DNA of 64,000 bases from Pricia mediterranea. GTDB lineage: Bacteria; Bacteroidota; Bacteroidia; Flavobacteriales; Flavobacteriaceae. Position numbers and translations under genes: made by a program. The notes beneath the pieces were generated by a model. The model worked only from the letters and a program-made list of their open reading frames with translations. It was not told where the DNA came from and did not search any database. Shown here one piece after another: positions 8,327-15,428 of this stretch (position 1 is its first letter; each line of letters begins with the position of its first letter). The stretch is from contig NZ_JAVTTP010000001.1 of assembly GCF_032248455.1 (NCBI RefSeq), forward strand, positions 2,726,501 to 2,790,500, in the 5' to 3' direction.

Positions 8327-9532
8327 TCAATTCTTCCTTTGGGAATTAGATGACCTGTTTACATGGTTATAAATCTTCCCCGGGTTCGAGAGCAGCTTGA
8401 TAAACCCCTTGGCATCATCGGCCGTCCAGCCCTTGTTCACTTCGCCGTAGCTTCCGAACGCGGCGCTCATCAAATCGTGCTCCGATTCGATTCCGTTGAG
8501 TTCGAAGCGGTAGGGGTGTAGCGACACGAAAACATCCCCCGAAACATTCTTTTGGGTATCGGTCAAAAAGGCCTCGATGTTCCGCATGACCTCGTCCAAA
8601 TAATTCCCCTCGTGCAACAACATCCCATAGAAATTGCCCAGTTGCTCCTTTTGGAACTGCTGCCATTTACCGAGGGTATGTTTTTCCAACAAATGATGCG
8701 CTTTAATGATAATCAACGATGCCGAAGCCTCGAATCCCACCCGGCCCTTGGTGCCGATGATGGTATCCCCCACATGAATGTCGCGCCCGATGGCGTATTT
8801 TGACGCCAGGGCCTCTAATTTGATGATATTTTCTACCGGGGAGTTATTTTCCCCGTCGATGGCGACGAGCTCTCCCTTTTCGAAGGTCAATGTCACCTCT
8901 GAAGGTTCTTTTTGTTGCAATTGGCTGGGGTAGGCGGATTCCGGCAGCGGCTTCTGCGAGGTCAAGGTTTCCTCGCCGCCTACCGATGTCCCCCAGAGTC
9001 CCCTGTTGATGGAGTATTTTGCTTTTTCCCAAGCGTAATCGACCCCGTTCTCTTTGAGATACTCGATTTCGGCCTCCCGCGAAAGGGTATTGTCCCTAAT
9101 CGGGGTAATGATTTCGATCTCGGGCGCGATAATCTGGAATATCATATCGAAACGCACCTGATCGTTGCCCGCGCCCGTGCTGCCATGTGCGATATAGTTC
9201 GCTCCGATTTTTTGGGCATATTTGACGATTTCTATGGCCTGTACGATGCGCTCCGCGCTGACCGATAGGGGATAGGTGTTGTTTTTCAGCACGTTGCCGA
9301 AGATGAGGTATTTGACCACCTTCTCGTAAAAGTACTGTACGGCATCGATAGAGGTGTACGAGCTGGCGCCCAGCTGTAACGCCTTTTCTTCGATATCGGC
9401 GATTTCTTCCTTTGAGAATCCGCCCGTGTTGACGCTGACGGCATGGACCTCAAAGTCTTTTTCCTTGGATAGATATTTGGCGCAGTACGAAGTGTCGAGC
9501 CCGCCGCTGTATGCCAGTACTAGTTTTTTCAT
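8327..9532 (-). CDS. argG: Argininosuccinate synthase
   Basis: This enzyme of 401 residues joins citrulline and aspartate with ATP to form argininosuccinate. The ATP PP-loop YSGGLDTSYC sits at residues 8-17. AHGSTGAGNDQVRFD binds citrulline and aspartate, and YSINRGLWGTSVGGE is typical of the Bacteroidetes form. The ATG at 9532 is clear. It follows the GNAT gene by 72 bases near the head of the operon. Confidence 0.95.
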   Translation of the reverse strand: MKKLVLAYSGGLDTSYCAKYLSKEKDFEVHAVSVNTGGFSKEEIADIEEKALQLGASSYTSIDAVQYFYEKVVKYLIFGNVLKNNTYPLSVSAERIVQAIEIVKYAQKIGANYIAHGSTGAGNDQVRFDMIFQIIAPEIEIITPIRDNTLSREAEIEYLKENGVDYAWEKAKYSINRGLWGTSVGGEETLTSQKPLPESAYPSQLQQKEPSEVTLTFEKGELVAIDGENNSPVENIIKLEALASKYAIGRDIHVGDTIIGTKGRVGFEASASLIIIKAHHLLEKHTLGKWQQFQKEQLGNFYGMLLHEGNYLDEVMRNIEAFLTDTQKNVSGDVFVSLHPYRFELNGIESEHDLMSAAFGSYGEVNKGWTADDAKGFIKLLSNPGKIYNHVNRSSNSQRKN

Positions 9533-9604
9533 TTTTTAATATTTAGGGTTAGAATAAAGAGAAGAGAATAAAGAAAAAAACTTTTCATAGCTTATCTCTT
9601 ATCT

Positions 9605-10234
9605 CTATTCTATTTTCTTCTTCTTCCTTCGCAAAAACAAACTCTCCTTAATGCTCTTCAAGCGTTTAAAGCCTTTGCTGTCCGGTTTTTTCTTGACTTT
9701 CGATGTTGCCTTGGCCTTGGGGTCGTGCAGCATGCCCGTACACAGGCACATTTTATACTCGGTTCGAGTCAGTACGTCGAAGTTCTTGCAGGTTTGGCAG
9801 CCCTTCCAGAATTCAGGATCGTCGGTCAGTTCCGAGAAGGTGACCGGTTTATAGCCGAGTTCATAGTTCATCTTCATGACCGCCAGCCCCGTAGTGATCC
9901 CAAAAATTTTGGCATCGGGGAATTTTTCCCGTGAAAGTTCGAATATCCTTTTTTTGATTTTTTTGGCCAGGCCTTGTTTTCGGAAATCAGGGTGTACGAT
10001 CAAACCGGAATTAGCTACGAATTTTTCGTGTTCCCATACCTCGATATAGCAAAAACCGGCGAAGGCATCCCCCTCGAGGGCAATGACCGCGTTGCCGTTG
10101 CTCAGCCTTTTTCGAATGTATTCGGGGGTACGTTGTGCGATGCCCGTGCCGCGGACCTTGGCCGATTCGGCGATGGTGTCGCAGATGGTTTTGGCGTACT
10201 TAAAATGGGATTCGTTAGCAATTACGATGTCCAT
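9605..10234 (-). CDS. GNAT acyltransferase, probable N-acylglutamate synthase
   Basis: This 209-residue protein has one GNAT domain: the acyl-CoA loop is RKQGLAKK (85-92) after LIVHPDF. A C-terminal C-x2-C ... C-x-C set (Cys146, Cys149, Cys163, Cys165) may bind a metal, followed by a lysine-rich tail. It is the first structural gene of the arginine operon, and no argJ or classical argA is seen here, so it probably acylates glutamate; this is inferred from context. I start at the ATG at 10234 (MDIVIANESHF); the frame upstream to 10306 is untranslated leader. Confidence 0.85.
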   Translation of the reverse strand: MDIVIANESHFKYAKTICDTIAESAKVRGTGIAQRTPEYIRKRLSNGNAVIALEGDAFAGFCYIEVWEHEKFVANSGLIVHPDFRKQGLAKKIKKRIFELSREKFPDAKIFGITTGLAVMKMNYELGYKPVTFSELTDDPEFWKGCQTCKNFDVLTRTEYKMCLCTGMLHDPKAKATSKVKKKPDSKGFKRLKSIKESLFLRRKKKKIE

Positions 10235-10324
10235 TGCTATGGATGTTTGAAAGGAGATGAAGAAAAGTTTTTGGAGCTGTGCGGAAATGGACTCACCTAT
10301 TTCCATGAAAAGTTATACGTACCC

Positions 10325-10405
10325 TTACGGGCGACGGCGGCGAGCGAACGGACGAACTGGAGCGGGGATGCTCTTGACCATATCTATGTGATTTTGTCCT
10401 TGCAT
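10325..10405 (-). CDS. Arginine-rich leader peptide of the arg operon
   Basis: A 26-codon ORF on the minus strand begins MQGQNHIDMV and ends ARRRRP before TAA. Arginine codons occupy position 18 and four consecutive positions 22-25 (CGC CGC CGT CGC). Its ATG lies seven bases after the -7 box of the operon promoter, so the transcript would be almost leaderless. A run of codons for the pathway's end product directly upstream of its operon is the hallmark of ribosome-mediated attenuation. No clear hairpin plus T-run terminator follows before the GNAT start at 10234, so the mechanism (Rho, translation or other) is open. Confidence 0.75.
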   Translation of the reverse strand: MQGQNHIDMVKSIPAPVRPFARRRRP

Positions 10406-10412
10406 TGAATTC

Positions 10413-10442
10413 CAAATGTACAAGATTACAACGAAACTACAA
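10413..10442 (-). promoter_or_regulatory. Arginine operon promoter (Bacteroidetes type)
   Basis: On the minus strand TTG (10442-10440), a 19-base spacer and TACATTTG (10420-10413) match the Bacteroidetes consensus TTTG-N19-TAnnTTTG. It directly precedes the Arg-rich leader ORF. Confidence 0.8.
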
Positions 10443-10452
10443 CCATCGAAGC

Positions 10453-11814
10453 TCAATTTTTGTGAAAAATCGGTTTTTGCCGTTTTAGACTAAAGATTTC
10501 GTAGCCTAAAAATGCGAAAACGACCATATATTCAATGGCGATCAACCAAAGATTTTCGATAAAGTCCGAATTCGAATACGCGAAATAGCTGAGCACGACC
10601 GTGAACGACCAGACCAGGGCAAAGCGATACTCGGTAAAAACACCTAGCAAAACCAAGAAAACGATATACCAAGGATGCACGGTCGGCGATAAGAAATAAT
10701 ACAACGCCAATACCCAGAGCATGGAGGGCAGCAGTACGGCCAGCTTTTGATTGGGACGGAAAAAGGTGAATCCTAATACGGCGAGAACGATCAGTATCGG
10801 GGTAATCTTGCCGTAGGTTTTTATCAGTTCCCATGGTTTCCCGTCGAAGGCGACAGCGATTTGTTTAATGCCGTTATAGAGTCCCGCATTGAACTCAAAA
10901 TTGGAAAACCAGAGTCCGATCGACTGCGAATAGTTCCCTATAAATTCCGGGGAATAGAAGGGAAGAAGGAAGACAAGACAGATGGCCCCGACCAGCAGGT
11001 AGAACATTAGGCTCTTTTTAGGTCCTAAATGTTTAAAAAATAGCGGGAGAAACAATAGGGGCACTAATTTTACGCAGATGGACAGGGCGTAGGGCACGGC
11101 GGCCAACATCCTCTTTTTTTTGGAGATTAGGTATATGGCCCAGACGAAAAAGAACAGCATGACCCCCTCGAAGTGGAGGTTTCCCGTGAGCTCAATGATA
11201 ACAAGCGGGTTTAAAAAGTACCAGAAAATCAGATGTGGAGACCGGTTGAAGTGCTTGAGCAACTTCCTTCCGAGATACACGGTTCCGATATCCGCTAAAA
11301 TAATTGCGGTTCGCATGACCAAGATCGAACCTATGATGCTCTTTCCGCCGAGTAACGCCGCCAAGGCGAAAAGCACTTGGTTCAAAGGGGGATAGTTGCT
11401 ATAATGTTTCGGGCTGAGTTCGCCCATGCCGGTGTGCAATTCTTGGGCGTTGGGAATAATCAAATCCTTCTGTTGTATGAGTACGTCAGGTACCTCCAAA
11501 TAGGGATTGATGAAGTTGGCGACCAGGTGGCCGTCCCAAATGAACCGGTAGAAATCCTGCGAAAGGTTAGGCTCGGCCATCAGGAAGACCAGCCGAAAAA
11601 AGATGCCTATGACCAGTAAAAACTTTAGGTTCCACTTTTCAAACTGGATAATCCGCAGGCAAAGAAAGAACAGGGCCGCGAAAAGGGTAAGCAGGTTTAT
11701 AAAATCGGTGCGAACAAGATTGTAGGCAAAGGTGTAGTAAAAGAGAAGGCTCAACAGGGCCAGTGCCATGGGCACCTTATGCAGCTTTACGTATTTGGTA
11801 AGCTTCTTGGGCAT
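10453..11814 (-). CDS. GT-C type membrane glycosyltransferase (putative mannosyltransferase)
   Basis: This 453-residue polytopic protein has about ten to twelve hydrophobic segments. An acidic, aromatic motif after the early helices, NLSQDFYRFIWDG (about residues 103-115), is typical of GT-C enzymes that use polyprenyl-phosphate sugars. The conserved PTVHPWYIVF segment near the C-terminus fits the DUF2029/GT87-like group. The donor may be supplied by the DPM-like synthase at 14137. Acceptor and sugar are unknown. A TA remnant and a small ORF separate it from the other glycosyltransferases. Confidence 0.75.
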   Translation of the reverse strand: MPKKLTKYVKLHKVPMALALLSLLFYYTFAYNLVRTDFINLLTLFAALFFLCLRIIQFEKWNLKFLLVIGIFFRLVFLMAEPNLSQDFYRFIWDGHLVANFINPYLEVPDVLIQQKDLIIPNAQELHTGMGELSPKHYSNYPPLNQVLFALAALLGGKSIIGSILVMRTAIILADIGTVYLGRKLLKHFNRSPHLIFWYFLNPLVIIELTGNLHFEGVMLFFFVWAIYLISKKKRMLAAVPYALSICVKLVPLLFLPLFFKHLGPKKSLMFYLLVGAICLVFLLPFYSPEFIGNYSQSIGLWFSNFEFNAGLYNGIKQIAVAFDGKPWELIKTYGKITPILIVLAVLGFTFFRPNQKLAVLLPSMLWVLALYYFLSPTVHPWYIVFLVLLGVFTEYRFALVWSFTVVLSYFAYSNSDFIENLWLIAIEYMVVFAFLGYEIFSLKRQKPIFHKN

Positions 11815-11869
11815 TTTGTAGGCGTGAATTTCAATCGGGCTAATTTAAGGGTTTTGCCGGAATCAAAAT

Positions 11870-12083
11870 TCATTTGAAATCCTCATTTAATTTATCGGGA
11901 TAGTACCTTGTGGCAAAGACAGTAAGGACGTAAATTTTATTGGAGTCAAACCGCCGCAAGACTCTCATCCAATTTCTTGACGAAATTTGACTTTCTTCTG
12001 AAAAACCTAAGTAAAACCAAATAATCAAAGATATCGGATAGCCTTTCTTCTGCTATTTTTGCTAGAACTACTTCTCGGCCCAT
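11870..12083 (-). pseudogene. ParE/RelE-type toxin remnant
   Basis: From the ATG at 12083 the minus strand reads MGREVVLAKIAEERLSDIF..., a ParE-like N-terminus. After VKKLDESL the frame stops. In another frame SNKIYVLTVFATRYYPDKL then NEDFK to the stop at 11870 is a ParE-like C-terminus. The middle third is missing and the two halves are out of frame, so this is a deletion remnant. The start overlaps the antitoxin stop by one base (TAATG), as in an intact TA operon. Confidence 0.75.
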
Positions 12084-12304
12084 TATCGGTGTTTCGCCAT
12101 AAAGCTTTCATAGTCCGTTGTCATTCCCTCCTCAATCTGTAGGGTAGCCCCTCTGATTTCGCTTTGTTGTTCAATGGTAAGTTCGTTTCAAAAATCGATA
12201 AGTTTTTCTTTTAGGAACAACTTTCTGACCGGTTGCAATATTTCGGGATCTTCGATACTGAGTAACAATTTCACAAGTTCTATTTTTTCAGCTTGAAGAT
12301 TCAT
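12083..12304 (-). pseudogene. Antitoxin remnant paired with ParE-like toxin
   Basis: The minus strand reads MNLQAEKIELVKLLLSIED... for 38 codons, hits an in-frame TGA (12190-12188), then continues NELTIEQQSEI...YESFMAKHR to the stop. The helical, charged composition and coupling to the ParE remnant suggest the antitoxin of the module. One nonsense mutation breaks it; recoding is unlikely because the toxin is also deleted. Confidence 0.7.
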
Positions 12305-12346
12305 AGGAATGAAAATTTAGTATAGAAATAAGGTTTTTAAATTACT

Positions 12347-12553
12347 TCAAAAACCGCAAATATGCGCAGGACTGTTTAAAAAGGACTTGGTGATGGAATA
12401 GTGTTCGGTATCCTCTAGGGCAACTTCTTTCATGCTTTCGTCCGTTACTTCATAATTGGTAGCGCCGGGATTTTTGGCATGTTTTACCGCAGGGATGTCA
12501 AAGGTAAACGGATTCGTTTTGGATGCTATGCTAAGAGAGGAGAGGTAAGACAT
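12347..12553 (-). CDS. Small hypothetical protein
   Basis: A 68-codon ORF (MSYLSSLSIASKTN...) has no family I recognise and no strong ribosome binding site. It is rich in charged and polar residues and lies between the antitoxin remnant and the GT2 gene. It may be a fragment of a lost gene; its reality is doubtful. Confidence 0.3.
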   Translation of the reverse strand: MSYLSSLSIASKTNPFTFDIPAVKHAKNPGATNYEVTDESMKEVALEDTEHYSITKSFLNSPAHICGF

Positions 12554-12650
12554 GCTTTAAGTCAGATTGAATAACGTCGAGGTCTATTCGCGATGATTCC
12601 ATGCTTAAAGATAGCGATTCATAATTAATGGGAAGCTCAAATCATAAAAC

Positions 12651-14135
12651 TTAGGCCCGGGCGGTCAATGACTTGAAGAATACGAATCCGAAGCCGACGA
12701 ACAACATCAAGTGAAAGGGGAAGAGTCCGAAATCATTAAGAGGAATCGCGCTGTACATCCCGAAGAGAAAATAGAGCATCAACGCCGCTTCCAAAATCAT
12801 ATTGGGCGAAAGTTTTTTGGTCAGATACTTATTCCCTTTCCAAGAATCGGTCAGGTTGTTGAGGTTGAATTTCGGGGTACGTACAAATTCACTGCGCTTG
12901 CCCATATGGCCCTCGAGTACGGCGATGGAGTTGTGCAGCGAGAAGCCCAGTGCGACCGAGAAAAACGTAAAGAAAAGTTTGATATAGTCTACGAAGTTGT
13001 CGAAGCTGCTGCCCTGTATGCTCTTATAGGTAAACCAATAGCAAACGAAGAGAATCACCGTACTGAGCACGAAGAAGCTGAGCAAGGCAAAGACAATAGC
13101 GAACTGCGGATACAATGCTTTGATGTACAGGGCCGGAATACTCAACAACGAAACCAAAAATACACAGAGAAACATCGAGCTGTTCAACAGGTGCATCACC
13201 CCGTGAAACTTGGTCTTGAACGAAATGTTCTTGGCCGAAACGACCCTCATGACCGATTTCCGGAAGTTTTCCGCCCCACCCTTGTTCCATCGGAACTGCT
13301 GCGAACGGGCGGCGCTGATGACCACGGGCAGTTCGGCAGGTGTTTCCACATCTTCCAAATATTTGAATTTCCAATTTTTCAACTGGGCGCGGTAGCTGAG
13401 GTCGAGGTCTTCGGTCAGGGTATCGCCTTCCCAATTGCCGGCATCGAGAATACATTGCTTTCGCCAAATACCGGCCGTACCGTTAAAATTGATAAAGTGG
13501 CCCTTGGCATTGCGACCTACCTGCTCCAAGGTGAAATGCGCATCAAGGGCAAAGGCCTGGATACGGGTTAATGTAGAATAATCCCGATTGATATGTCCCC
13601 AACGGGTCTGTACCACCCCGATTTCCGGGTCCTTAAAATAGACCACCGTCTTTTTGAGCCAATCGTTGTCCGGGAGGAAGTCCGCATCGAATATGGCCAC
13701 GAATTCCCCTTTGGCCACTTCTAGGCCCTCTTTAAGGGCGCCCGCCTTAAACCCTTGCCGGTTTTCACGCCGGATATGCTGAATGTCGAGTCCCGTTTCC
13801 TGCAGTTCCCGCACCCATTTGGCGGTATCTACCACGGAGTCATCGGTGGAATCGTCGAGCACCTGGATCTCGAGCTTGCTCTTGGGGTATTCTATTTTTG
13901 CAATGTTCTCCAGCAGGCGTTGCATCACATATTCCTCGTTGTAAACGGGAAGCTGTATGGTAACATAGGGAATTTCCCGAGGGTCGAGCAGATTGAACTT
14001 GGGCGCGTCCCGGTTCCGGCGTTTGTATCCCAAGTAGTTGACCAAGAGATTCAATTGGGCCAAACTATAGAAAAAAATCAGTAACAGAGCTACGCTGTAG
14101 ATGCCAAGAATGATATAAGAAATGACTAAGCCCAT
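12651..14135 (-). CDS. Processive membrane glycosyltransferase family 2 (cellulose-synthase-like)
   Basis: This 494-residue protein has an N-terminal membrane helix (about 5-30), a GT-A catalytic domain and four or five C-terminal membrane helices. All hallmarks of processive beta-glycan synthases are present: DD at 94-95, DAD at 150-152, TED at 241-243 and QQFRW (QxxRW) at 279-283. It probably polymerises or transfers hexose across the inner membrane. There is no PilZ domain. Its ATG lies one base after the stop of the DPM-like gene, so the two form an operon. The polymer is unknown; a GH113-type mannanase nearby hints at a mannose-containing product, an inference only. Confidence 0.85.
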   Translation of the reverse strand: MGLVISYIILGIYSVALLLIFFYSLAQLNLLVNYLGYKRRNRDAPKFNLLDPREIPYVTIQLPVYNEEYVMQRLLENIAKIEYPKSKLEIQVLDDSTDDSVVDTAKWVRELQETGLDIQHIRRENRQGFKAGALKEGLEVAKGEFVAIFDADFLPDNDWLKKTVVYFKDPEIGVVQTRWGHINRDYSTLTRIQAFALDAHFTLEQVGRNAKGHFINFNGTAGIWRKQCILDAGNWEGDTLTEDLDLSYRAQLKNWKFKYLEDVETPAELPVVISAARSQQFRWNKGGAENFRKSVMRVVSAKNISFKTKFHGVMHLLNSSMFLCVFLVSLLSIPALYIKALYPQFAIVFALLSFFVLSTVILFVCYWFTYKSIQGSSFDNFVDYIKLFFTFFSVALGFSLHNSIAVLEGHMGKRSEFVRTPKFNLNNLTDSWKGNKYLTKKLSPNMILEAALMLYFLFGMYSAIPLNDFGLFPFHLMLFVGFGFVFFKSLTARA

Positions 14136-14136
14136 A

Positions 14137-14847
14137 TTACTTTATGCTGTATTTGAAAATCCAACCTAAGATTTTAATGCCCGCAAAGATACTACCTTTT
14201 ACGGTACCGGACACTTTAGAAACTCCGATTCTTTTTTTGTAACGCACTGGTACTTCGGTGTATGCCAATTTCTTTCGGAGGGCCTTTAGCTGCATTTCCA
14301 CGGTCCAACCGTAGGTTTTGTCCTCCATCCCTAACAATAATAACTTATCATATCGTATGGCCCGAAACGGTCCGAGGTCGGTAAATCTCGCCCCAAAGAA
14401 CAAGTTCATTAATGAAGTCGCCAACCAATTGCCGAAGATTTGCTGTGGCGTCATGCTTCCTTTTTCCCTGAGTCTCTTTTCCCGTGCCCCGATGACCAAA
14501 TCTTTGCCGTCATCTAGGATGGGGGCGACCACCTTGTCGAGTTCTTCGGGGTAATCGGAATAGTCTCCGTCGATAAATACGATGATATCGGGGGATTTGG
14601 ATTGTTTGGCAACATAATCCATTCCCTTGAGGCAGGCATATCCGTAGCCTTTTCTTTCTTCAGAAAGTACGGTAGCCCCTGCCGCCCTGGCATTTTTGAC
14701 GGTGTTGTCGGAAGAGTTGTTGTTGACGACTATGATCTCCGAAACGGAATCGGGAATATCCTTTACGACCTCGGCAATAGAATCGGCTTCGTTAAATGCG
14801 GGGATAATAACCTTGATGTCAGGGTTACTTTCAAATGTTTTGGTCAT
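14137..14847 (-). CDS. Polyprenyl-phosphate hexose synthase-like glycosyltransferase family 2 (DPM1-like)
   Basis: This 236-residue GT-A protein carries VIIPAFNEADSI at the N-terminus, VVNNNSSDNT, and the metal-binding FIDGDYSDYPEE (DGD). It resembles dolichyl/polyprenyl-phosphate mannose or glucose synthases. There is no C-terminal membrane anchor; the end is a hydrophobic, basic stretch. It probably charges a polyprenyl phosphate used by a GT-C enzyme, perhaps the one at 10453. It is translationally coupled to the GT2 gene downstream. Confidence 0.85.
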   Translation of the reverse strand: MTKTFESNPDIKVIIPAFNEADSIAEVVKDIPDSVSEIIVVNNNSSDNTVKNARAAGATVLSEERKGYGYACLKGMDYVAKQSKSPDIIVFIDGDYSDYPEELDKVVAPILDDGKDLVIGAREKRLREKGSMTPQQIFGNWLATSLMNLFFGARFTDLGPFRAIRYDKLLLLGMEDKTYGWTVEMQLKALRKKLAYTEVPVRYKKRIGVSKVSGTVKGSIFAGIKILGWIFKYSIK

Positions 14848-14974
14848 TGCCTACTAGCTGATCAGCGATTTTGGTGTGCAAAACTAATGAAACCGCAGTA
14901 ATCTTCTAGCTTAAAGGTTTCAATCATTGAAATTACCGGATGCCGGGGTCCTAAATGAACCGATCAATTTGAGT

Positions 14975-15123
14975 TAATGTCCCGTCGAGTACTTCGACAG
15001 CGCTCAGCACAGGCAGGCAGTAGACATTTTGGTTTGACCTTTTTACTGTACCTTGACTGCGCTCGGTAGAACCGCTCAAGGTGACAAATATGCTTTTATG
15101 CTTCTAAGCAGATAAGCATAAAA
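14975..15123. repeat. Cluster of intergenic palindromes
   Basis: The gap between the GT2 operon and the polyferredoxin gene contains GTCGAGTACTTCGACAGCG (from about 14985), then CCTTGACTGCGCTCGG ... CCGCTCAAGG (15051-15081), and a perfect 10-bp inverted repeat TTTTATGCTT/AAGCATAAAA (15094-15103 and 15114-15123). The first two resemble dispersed flavobacterial intergenic elements. No ORF is supported here. Confidence 0.5.
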
Positions 15124-15176
15124 TCTGTTGCTTAGAATGAGCGTTAGGCGAGTTAAGGAATTTTTATCCGTTTTAA

Positions 15177-15379
15177 GAGACTGTTTTGAATTATGTCAAT
15201 TATTTTTTTGGGCCGGCGGATCATCTGGCTCCTTGTTCATATGCCAAAGCGTTGGTTTTTCTCTGCGGCCCTGTCGTTAAAATTCTTGACCGTAGCTACG
15301 GCTGTGCCAAAAAACGTTTCCTAAACTGCATCAAAAATGGCGTATAAAAATTCTCATCGCACATTTCGAAACAGTCTCG
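15177..15379. repeat. Approx. 200-bp segment bounded by imperfect inverted repeats
   Basis: The left end reads GAGACTGTTTTGAATTATG and the right end, on the other strand, GAGACTGTTTCGAAATGTG, so about 16 of 19 bases match as terminal inverted repeats. The 165-base interior has no coding potential that I recognise. It could be a MITE-like element or the scar of an insertion sequence. Confidence 0.5.
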
Positions 15380-15428
15380 AGGGATGCCGTGCCTAGGGTG
15401 TTATTGGTCGTTTACGGATTTATTTCCG

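Noticed and set aside
12711-13571. Long plus-strand ORF opposite the GT2 gene
   Set aside because: It is the antisense shadow of a clear glycosyltransferase and has no family features.
12651-14135. Bacterial cellulose synthase BcsA
   Set aside because: The catalytic motifs fit, but there is no PilZ domain and no bcsB or other bcs partner nearby.
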